18,711 nucleotides of DNA, from the NCBI GenBank assembly GCA_900547805.1, contig URIE01000028.1, forward strand, positions 1 to 18,711, written 5' to 3'. The notes under the pieces were generated by a model. It was not told the origin of the DNA. It worked only from the letters and a program-made list of their open reading frames with translations, and searched no databases. The first letter of the stretch is position 1. The number at the start of each line of letters is the position of its first letter. Below, piece after piece: positions 13,320-18,711 of the stretch. A program made the translations under genes and the position numbers. Source of the DNA: an uncultured Collinsella sp. (GTDB taxonomy: Bacteria > Actinomycetota > Coriobacteriia > Coriobacteriales > Coriobacteriaceae).

Positions 13320-15071
13320 ATGAAAACGATCATCAACGTCGACGATGTCTCGTTCTCCTATGGCACGCAGACCGAGCAGGCGCTCAGCCACATCTCGCTC
13401 AGCGTGAACAAGGGAGATTTCATCGGCATCATCGGGCCCTCGGGCGCCGGCAAGTCCACGCTTGCCGCCTGCCTGTCGGGCGCCGTGCCCCACCACTACA
13501 CCGGCACGTTCTTTGGGTCCGTCATGGTTGACGGCCACGACACCTGCGAAGCCTCGCTCACCGACGTGTCGCAAATCGTCGGCAGCGTGCTGCAGGATAT
13601 CGACACGCAGATGGTCGCTTCGGTCGTCGAGGACGAGATGCTCTTTGGCCTCGAGAACTTTGGCGTTCCCCACGACCAGATCGAGCAGCGCGTGAGCGAA
13701 ACGCTCGAGACCGTCGGCATCAGCGACCTGCGCGACCGCGAGATCGCCACCCTCTCGGGCGGACAGAAGCAAAAGGTAGCCATCGCCGCCATCCTCGCCA
13801 TGCGCCCGCACGTCTTGGTTCTCGACGAGCCCACCGCGGCACTCGACCCCGCCAGCTCCACGTTGGTCTTCGAGACGCTGCGTGAGGCAAACCGCGCACT
13901 TGGAATCACCATCGTCGTCGTTGAGCAAAAGGTCGCCCTGCTCTCGGAGTACTGCAACCGCGTGCTCGTGCTCAACCGTGGCGAAATCGCGCTACAGGGC
14001 GAGCCACACGAGGTCTTCGCGCATACAGACGAGCTCCGTGCCATCGGCGTCGACTGCCCTCGCGTCACGCGTATCTTCAATAGCCTCGAGGCCGATGGCC
14101 TGGTAAGCGGCACCCCTTGCTTGGATGTCGATGAGGCCGAGCGCCTGATTTCGGGCATCGTCGACCCCGCACACGCGGCCATCGAAGCCCAGGCGCCCGC
14201 CGGTTCCCCGCATGCACCGTCGTTGCGTCCTCATGCCAAGGACGCCGAACCCGTACTCACCTTCGACCATGTCGAGTTTGCCTATCCCAATGGCGGCGCC
14301 GCCGTCCACGACCTCAACCTGACCCTCTATCCCGGCGAGCTCGTGGGCATCGTCGGCCAGAACGGTGCCGGCAAGACCACGCTCACCAAGCTGCTCACGG
14401 GCCTGCTTAAGCCCGCCTCGGGCAGCGTGCGCGTCACGGGACTGGATACCGCAGCCGTTCCCACGAGCCGTATCGCCCGCGAAGTCGCAACCCTCTTTCA
14501 AAACCCCGACCGCCAGATCTGCAAGGACACCGTGCTCGACGAGGTCGCCTTTGGCCTGGAGCTTGGCGGCATGGACCGCGCCGAGGCTCTGCGTCGCGCC
14601 CAGCTGGTCATCGACCGCTTTGGTCTGCCCGCCGACGAGGCACCGTTCTCGCTTTCGCGTGGCCAGCGACAAATGGTGGCGCTTGCCTCCGTCGTAGTGG
14701 TTGAGCCCAAGATCGTCGTACTCGACGAGCCCACGAGCGGCCTTGATTACCGCGAGTGCATGACCGTCATGGAAACGGTGCGCACCATGGCCGAGCGCGG
14801 TTGCGCCGTTATCATGGTCTGCCACGATATGGAAGTCGTCTCGGATTTTGCCGAGCGCATTGTGGTAATGGCCGACGGTCGCATCCTCGACCGCGGCCGC
14901 ACGCACGAGCTATTCTCGAACATCGATCTCATGCGGCGTGCCTACGTGGAGCCTCCCCAGGTTATTGAACTCTCGCGCCGTCTGGCATCTTCCGTCTCGC
15001 CCGCTTTTGCGCAGGTGAGCGAGGTCACCGATGTCGTTCGAATTACCAAGGAGATGGTCCACCGTGGTTAA
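13320..15071 (+). CDS. ECF transporter energizing ATPase, two fused ABC domains
   Basis: A 583-residue protein with two complete ABC ATPase domains, equivalent to EcfA1-EcfA2 in one chain. Domain 1 has Walker A GPSGAGKST (39-47), signature LSGGQ (145-149) and Walker B VLVLDEP (165-171), but Gln203 (VVVEQK) stands where the switch His is expected. A linker of about 65 residues follows. Domain 2 has GQNGAGKTT (346-354), the Q-loop in LFQNPDRQ, signature LSRGQ (445-449), VVLDEP and switch His502 (MVCHD). Site 1 would combine Gln203 with LSRGQ (degenerate). Site 2 would combine His502 with LSGGQ (canonical). The start is ATG at 13320 with GAAAGG 5 bases upstream. The stop overlaps the start of the T-component gene, implying translational coupling. 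Confidence 0.93.
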   Translation: MKTIINVDDVSFSYGTQTEQALSHISLSVNKGDFIGIIGPSGAGKSTLAACLSGAVPHHYTGTFFGSVMVDGHDTCEASLTDVSQIVGSVLQDIDTQMVASVVEDEMLFGLENFGVPHDQIEQRVSETLETVGISDLRDREIATLSGGQKQKVAIAAILAMRPHVLVLDEPTAALDPASSTLVFETLREANRALGITIVVVEQKVALLSEYCNRVLVLNRGEIALQGEPHEVFAHTDELRAIGVDCPRVTRIFNSLEADGLVSGTPCLDVDEAERLISGIVDPAHAAIEAQAPAGSPHAPSLRPHAKDAEPVLTFDHVEFAYPNGGAAVHDLNLTLYPGELVGIVGQNGAGKTTLTKLLTGLLKPASGSVRVTGLDTAAVPTSRIAREVATLFQNPDRQICKDTVLDEVAFGLELGGMDRAEALRRAQLVIDRFGLPADEAPFSLSRGQRQMVALASVVVVEPKIVVLDEPTSGLDYRECMTVMETVRTMAERGCAVIMVCHDMEVVSDFAERIVVMADGRILDRGRTHELFSNIDLMRRAYVEPPQVIELSRRLASSVSPAFAQVSEVTDVVRITKEMVHRG

Positions 15072-15810
15072 CGTCATCGACTACATGCCGGGCGATACGC
15101 TACTGCATCGCCTGAACCCCGTCGTCAAACTGGGCCTCGCCGCCGCCATCATCGTCGGCATCTTCTTGTCCGACACCTACGTGGCGCTGCTGGGCTTTTT
15201 GGCACTCACCCTTGCGCTGGGTGCCTATGCCGGCGTCGTCGACCGTCTGTTCTCGCTGCTCAAGTTGCTGATTCCGCTCGCGCTTATCATGCTGGTGCTC
15301 CAGCTGGCCTTTATGCGCGATGGCAACATGGTGTGGAGCTTTATCACCGACACGGGCCTCATCACGGGATCGAAGGCCTGCCTGCGCCTGCTGGGTGTGG
15401 CGTTACCGCTCATCCTCATGCTCATGGTGACCAAGCTCAACGACCTTGCCAACGCCTGCGTCGAGGTGCTGCACGTGCCGTATCGCTATGCCTTCACCTT
15501 TACCACGGCACTGCGCTTTGTGCCGGTGTTTGGTCAGGAGATGAACGCCATCATGGAGGCGCAGACCGCACGCGGCGTCGAGTACGACACCAAGAACCCC
15601 ATCAAGAAGCTTAAGCTCATGCTGCCACTGTGCGTGCCGCTGCTCATCTCGAGCGTGGGCAAGACCGATGCCACAGCCTTGGCGGCAGAACAGCGCGGCT
15701 TCTATCTGCGTACGCGCGCCAGCTCGTACAAGCGCTACCCCATCAAGGGCCTGGACATCGCCGCGCTCATCGTCAGCATCGCCCTCATCGCCATCGGCTT
15801 CCTGTTCTAG
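15064..15810 (+). CDS. ECF transporter T component (EcfT/CbiQ family)
   Basis: A 248-residue transmembrane coupling protein. It begins with VIDYMPGDTLLHRLNPVVKLG in pieces, typical of EcfT N-termini, and has about five to six membrane helices. The two coupling motifs that contact the ATPases are TARG (168-171) and AEQRG (208-212, where the family usually has ARG). The GTG at 15064 is preferred: AAGGAG lies 10 bases upstream and the product then matches the family N-terminus. An ATG at 15031 in the same frame would add 11 residues. Either start overlaps the end of the ATPase gene, as in translationally coupled pairs. It completes the S-S-A-T module and is followed by a strong terminator. Confidence 0.92.
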   Translation: MVNVIDYMPGDTLLHRLNPVVKLGLAAAIIVGIFLSDTYVALLGFLALTLALGAYAGVVDRLFSLLKLLIPLALIMLVLQLAFMRDGNMVWSFITDTGLITGSKACLRLLGVALPLILMLMVTKLNDLANACVEVLHVPYRYAFTFTTALRFVPVFGQEMNAIMEAQTARGVEYDTKNPIKKLKLMLPLCVPLLISSVGKTDATALAAEQRGFYLRTRASSYKRYPIKGLDIAALIVSIALIAIGFLF

Positions 15811-15839
15811 TTCACCACCGACAGCAACCGCCCAACGTA

Positions 15840-15876
15840 AAAGGCCTCGGCTCGCACCAAACGAGCCGAGGCCTTT
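15840..15876. terminator. Bidirectional terminator, 15-bp stem
   Basis: AAAGGCCTCGGCTCG (15840-15854) pairs perfectly with CGAGCCGAGGCCTTT (15862-15876) across a 7-base loop. The A-rich and T-rich ends serve both strands. It separates the ECF operon (plus) from the racemase gene (minus). Confidence 0.9.
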
Positions 15877-15935
15877 ACTGTTTCATCAGATAAAACCTAC
15901 CAAAATTAACCTCTCCCTTTTTGGCGGGTCGGAAG

Positions 15936-16682
15936 CTAGAGGCGGTAGGGGGCGCCGCTGCGGATGATGGATTCGCGCACCAGGACATCCATGGCGTCGA
16001 GGGTGATCTCGGGCATCTCTCGGTACTTCTGCAGCACCGAGAGCTCGGTGCAGGCCAGAATGACGCGGTCGCAGCCGCTACGGGCGAACTCCCACATCAC
16101 GCGGTCGAACTTATCCATATCGGGCTCACGTCCGGCCTTCACATCATCGTAGATAAGCGACATCACATCGTTCTGACGTTTCTCGCTGGGATAGACAACC
16201 TCAACACCCGCAGCCTTACATTCGCGTCCGTAGACACCCGCGCCCACGGTGCCATCGGTTCCCATAATGCCAATCTTGTGCACCGGCTCGGCCGGCATAC
16301 TCAGGTTGGGGTCGAACTCGCACTCCCCCATCACCGCACCGGCCAGAGCATAGCGCACCGACTCACGCGGCATGTGGATAATCGGCACCTTCGTAAACGA
16401 CTGGATCTGGTCGTAGAAGTAGTGTGACGTGTTGCAGGGAATGGCAATGTGCGCACAGCCCAGCGACTCGAGTGCCTGGGCGCACTCTTTCATGGTCGCC
16501 AGCAGCTTGGCATGCTCGCCGGTCTTAATGGCCAACGTGCGGTCGGGCATGGTCGACTTGGAGAGCACCACCATGTCGATATGTTCCTGATCGCAGGCAG
16601 CAGCCGTGTGGCGCACCACCTGGTCGTAGTAATACGACGTGGCCTCGGCGCCCATGCCGCCGATAACTCCCAGCTTTTCCAT
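15936..16682 (-). CDS. Aspartate/glutamate racemase family protein
   Basis: A 248-residue cofactor-independent amino-acid racemase. It opens MEKLGVIGGMGAEATSYYYD, typical of aspartate racemases. The two catalytic cysteines are in IPCNTSHYFYD (Cys83) and ILACTELS (Cys211). The enzyme would interconvert L- and D-aspartate (possibly glutamate) in the cytoplasm. The ATG at 16682 is chosen because AAGGAGG lies 5 bases upstream; the open frame extends 84 bases further without such support. The ATP-grasp gene lies directly upstream on the same strand, 84 bases away. Together they suggest making D-aspartate and ligating it, as in peptidoglycan cross-bridge synthesis. Confidence 0.92.
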   Translation of the reverse strand: MEKLGVIGGMGAEATSYYYDQVVRHTAAACDQEHIDMVVLSKSTMPDRTLAIKTGEHAKLLATMKECAQALESLGCAHIAIPCNTSHYFYDQIQSFTKVPIIHMPRESVRYALAGAVMGECEFDPNLSMPAEPVHKIGIMGTDGTVGAGVYGRECKAAGVEVVYPSEKRQNDVMSLIYDDVKAGREPDMDKFDRVMWEFARSGCDRVILACTELSVLQKYREMPEITLDAMDVLVRESIIRSGAPYRL

Positions 16683-16704
16683 CGCCGCCTCCTTGGTGAC
16701 GCTT

Positions 16705-16757
16705 GCGCAATTGCGCGTATCATACCCGCGCCCGCCCGATGCAAACCGGACGGGCGC
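16705..16757 (-). promoter_or_regulatory. Hairpin and palindrome between ligase and racemase genes
   Basis: On the minus strand, GCGCCCGTCCG and CGGGCGGGCGC (16747-16757, 16728-16738) pair over 11 bp with one G-U. The pairing is better in minus-strand RNA. A TATGAT (-10-like, 16719-16724) and a 12-bp palindrome GCGCAATTGCGC (16705-16716) follow, ahead of the racemase ribosome site. This may set racemase expression separately from the ligase. Confidence 0.4.
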
Positions 16758-16766
16758 CGCACTCAT

Positions 16767-18023
16767 CTACTTGTAATACGTCTTGAACAGCTTAAAGTGG
16801 CGCAGCTTGGTGTGCCACATGCGCAGCCAGCGGTTAAAGACAAAGTCGCCCTTCATAAACGAAGGGTCGGCGCCCTTGCCTTCCTTGTCCAGGCGATGCA
16901 CCTTAGCGCGCAGTTCGGGATCCTTGACGTACTTGTCGACGACGCCCATGGGGACGACCATCCACAGGGCCTCGTCCTGTGCCGTCACAAACTCCGGCTC
17001 AAACGGGCGGTTGAACACATACTCGTCCACCACATACTTGGCAACGTTAAAGCCACTGTTAGTGACGTAGTAGTTGCTGCGGCCCTGGCGCGTGTTGAAA
17101 TCGAAGAACTTAAACGAGCCGTCGCGCTCGTCGTACTTAACATCAAAGTTGGAATAGCCCACAAAGTGAAGGTCCTCGAGCAGCTTGCGCACGCCGCCCA
17201 TGAGCTCGTCATTGGGCTCGGTGATGATACAGGCATGGTTGCCGACACCGTGGGGCTGATGCTCCTCGAGCAGTACGTGACCCAGGCACATCATGCGCAC
17301 CTTGCCGTTGCGGTCGGAATAGCTGGTGAGCACGCGCATGTACTCGTCGTTGCCGGGCACGCGGTCCTGTAAGATCAGGTCGTCGGTGTAGCCACTGGCA
17401 TACGAGTCGCGAATGACCTGTTCCAGCTCGGCACGGTCGGCAATCTCATAGGCCTTTTTCTGGCCCTCGAACTCGTGCTGCCACCACATGATGCCGTCAG
17501 AAGGCTTCAGAATCATCGGGTAAGGAAAATCGATCTGGTCGAGCACTTCGGCAGGCGCCTCACCCTGGGCATTGAGCATCGCCTTGGTAAAGGTAAACGT
17601 GTGCGGATAGGGCACGCCATGCTTCTCGCACAGCTCGTAGAAGATCTCCTTCTTCTGGCACTGCTCGAGCATGCTGTAGGGCGCGTAGGGAGCGACGATG
17701 TTGTCCGCCAGCTCATGAGCATCCTTGGCCTGAGCCACGAGGGCAACATAGTTGTCGCCACAGCCCACAAGGACAATCGTCTTGTCGGCATGCGCTTGGG
17801 CAATGCCGTTGACGGTTTTGAGCATCACGGGCATGGTGTCGATATCCACGTTGGGCGTGTAGTCGATAATCTGGCTGCGGTACGCGGGACCCGTCTGATA
17901 CTTGCCAAAGACCAGACTCTTGACCTGGTACTCCTCGTAGAAGGCGCGCGCCACCGAATAGGCGTTGATGTCGCCACCGAGCAGCACGGGAATGAACTCG
18001 CGCTCTGTAAATTGCAATGCCAT
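16767..18023 (-). CDS. ATP-grasp ligase, D-aspartate-ligase-like (predicted)
   Basis: A 418-residue ATP-grasp carboxylate-amine ligase. The N-terminal domain (1-120) starts with FIPVLLGGDINAYSVARAFYE. The ATP-binding core includes FPYPMILKPSDGIMWW (166-181), VGYSNFDVKYD and the metal-binding FFDFNTRQGRSNYY. The C-terminal 80 residues are basic and aromatic. Length, architecture and the adjacent aspartate racemase resemble the D-aspartate ligase (Asl) of enterococci, which adds D-Asp to the peptidoglycan precursor side chain. The exact substrate is inferred from context; another amino acid or an exopolysaccharide precursor is possible. The start is ATG at 18023, with AGGAAG 5 bases upstream. 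It is first in the two-gene unit with the racemase and divergent from the MOSC gene. Confidence 0.85.
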   Translation of the reverse strand: MALQFTEREFIPVLLGGDINAYSVARAFYEEYQVKSLVFGKYQTGPAYRSQIIDYTPNVDIDTMPVMLKTVNGIAQAHADKTIVLVGCGDNYVALVAQAKDAHELADNIVAPYAPYSMLEQCQKKEIFYELCEKHGVPYPHTFTFTKAMLNAQGEAPAEVLDQIDFPYPMILKPSDGIMWWQHEFEGQKKAYEIADRAELEQVIRDSYASGYTDDLILQDRVPGNDEYMRVLTSYSDRNGKVRMMCLGHVLLEEHQPHGVGNHACIITEPNDELMGGVRKLLEDLHFVGYSNFDVKYDERDGSFKFFDFNTRQGRSNYYVTNSGFNVAKYVVDEYVFNRPFEPEFVTAQDEALWMVVPMGVVDKYVKDPELRAKVHRLDKEGKGADPSFMKGDFVFNRWLRMWHTKLRHFKLFKTYYK

Positions 18024-18171
18024 GGAAACTTCCTATCGTGAACTGCCCACACAACGGGCGGTCTTAGTGCAACCGACTCATTCTAGCGTGCCAAACCGCC
18101 AGCACCCAAAGTTCCACCGTATCTATGGCAATCGGAGAATCTGACTCGAGCAAAGACGGCGCTCACCGCTG

Positions 18172-18207
18172 TACGACAACGGGCAATGAACCTACCGTTG
18201 TTGTAGG
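18172..18207 (+). promoter_or_regulatory. Dyad in the 5' region of the MOSC gene
   Basis: TACGACAACGG (18172-18182) pairs with CCGTTGTTGTA (18195-18205) with one G-U, favouring plus-strand RNA. CCTAC/GTAGG (18191-18207) is an overlapping dyad. It lies 41-76 bases before the MOSC start in the 224-base divergent gap and could be an operator or a leader structure. It does not match any riboswitch I can recognise. Confidence 0.35.
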
Positions 18208-18247
18208 ATTCAACATATTGTCAATCTCATAAGCGAAAGGCGCACGC

Positions 18248-18711
18248 GTGCCCCAAGAACATCTGACCGACAACCCCATCCTTGATGCTGCAAAACGCGA
18301 GCTAGCAGAACGTTCTCAAACGGCCGCTCCCCTCCGCACCGCCAGCAACGCCTACGAAGGACCCGCCCGCATCGTCTCGATCAACACGTCGGCGCACAAA
18401 GGCACACGCAAGTCACCCGTCTCCGATGGGCACGACACCGTCATTGAGCAGTTTGGCCTCTCATCCGATGCGCACGCCGGGCACTGGCACCGCCAAGTCT
18501 CGTTTTTGGCCGCGGAATCAATCCAGACGGCGCAGCATCGCGGACTCGATGTGCACGAAGGCGACTTTGGAGAGAACTTCACCACACAAGGTATCAACCT
18601 GCTTTCGCTCCCCCTGGGCACACAGCTCAAGATCGGCAACGACGTTCTGGTCGAGATCAGCCAGATCGGCAAAGTCTGCCACACCCGCTGCGCTATCTAC
18701 CATCTCGCCGG
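18248..18711 (+). CDS. MOSC-domain protein, N-terminal part (cut by window edge)
   Basis: About 154 residues are visible and the frame is open at the right edge. After a polar N-terminus of about 40 residues, the MOSC domain is clear. It shows SINTSAHKGTRKSPV, then GLSSDAHAGHWHRQVSFLA, EGDFGENFTTQG, LPLGTQLKIG and IGKVCHTRCAIYHLAG. MOSC domains carry a conserved Cys (here in KVCHTRC) and act in molybdenum-cofactor sulfur transfer or related detoxification. In gut anaerobes this form often stands alone or is fused to a MoaB/MogA domain, which would lie beyond the edge. The start is a GTG at 18248 with AAAGG about 8 bases upstream. Confidence 0.85.
   Translation, partial: MPQEHLTDNPILDAAKRELAERSQTAAPLRTASNAYEGPARIVSINTSAHKGTRKSPVSDGHDTVIEQFGLSSDAHAGHWHRQVSFLAAESIQTAQHRGLDVHEGDFGENFTTQGINLLSLPLGTQLKIGNDVLVEISQIGKVCHTRCAIYHLA

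Noticed and set aside
13992..14906. Minus-strand open frame of 304 codons inside the ATPase gene
   Set aside because: Shadow frame opposite a clear double ABC ATPase; no family resemblance.

Overview
The window looks like Coriobacteriia, most likely Collinsella. The evidence is a GC-rich coding bias, ackA paralogues, a fused ECF-type ATPase, an LPXTG-anchored C69 peptidase, and an aspartate racemase next to a D-aspartate-ligase-like ATP-grasp gene. The assignment rests on gene content and style only; no rRNA is present.

Left part (1-8089, all minus strand): Two acetate kinase paralogues lie in tandem. The downstream one is cut by the window edge; the complete one has several altered active-site residues. 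Upstream of them (1657-3827) is a less GC-rich pair, a LysR-type regulator and an MFS efflux-type transporter, separated by a cluster of GTCAA half-sites. Then come a HIT-family hydrolase, xseB and xseA (exonuclease VII), a YugP-type membrane zinc peptidase and RNase D.

Middle (8188-11463, plus strand): A diacylglycerol-kinase-type lipid kinase is followed 9 bases later by a 30-residue single-pass membrane protein and a near-perfect terminator. Next is a secreted, sortase-anchored C69 dipeptidase gene interrupted by one in-frame TGA after codon 104.

Main discovery (11534-15876, plus strand): An ECF-type importer operon is preceded by what looks like a complete tryptophan attenuator. It has an extended -10 promoter, a strong ribosome site, a 22-residue leader peptide with three consecutive Trp codons, and an intrinsic terminator (12-bp stem, UUCG loop, U5 tail) before the first structural gene. 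The codons just after the Trp run can pair with the terminator loop and 3' arm, giving a plausible antiterminator. The operon encodes two paralogous S components, a double-domain ATPase whose degenerate motifs would all fall in one of the two ATP sites, and the T component. It ends at a 15-bp bidirectional terminator. The parsimonious reading is a tryptophan (or Trp-precursor or indole-compound) uptake system controlled by ribosome-mediated attenuation.

Right part (15936-18711): A minus-strand pair encodes an ATP-grasp ligase and an aspartate/glutamate racemase, probably making and using D-aspartate for the cell wall. A divergent MOSC-domain gene runs off the right edge. No tRNA, rRNA, CRISPR, IS element or phage gene was seen.
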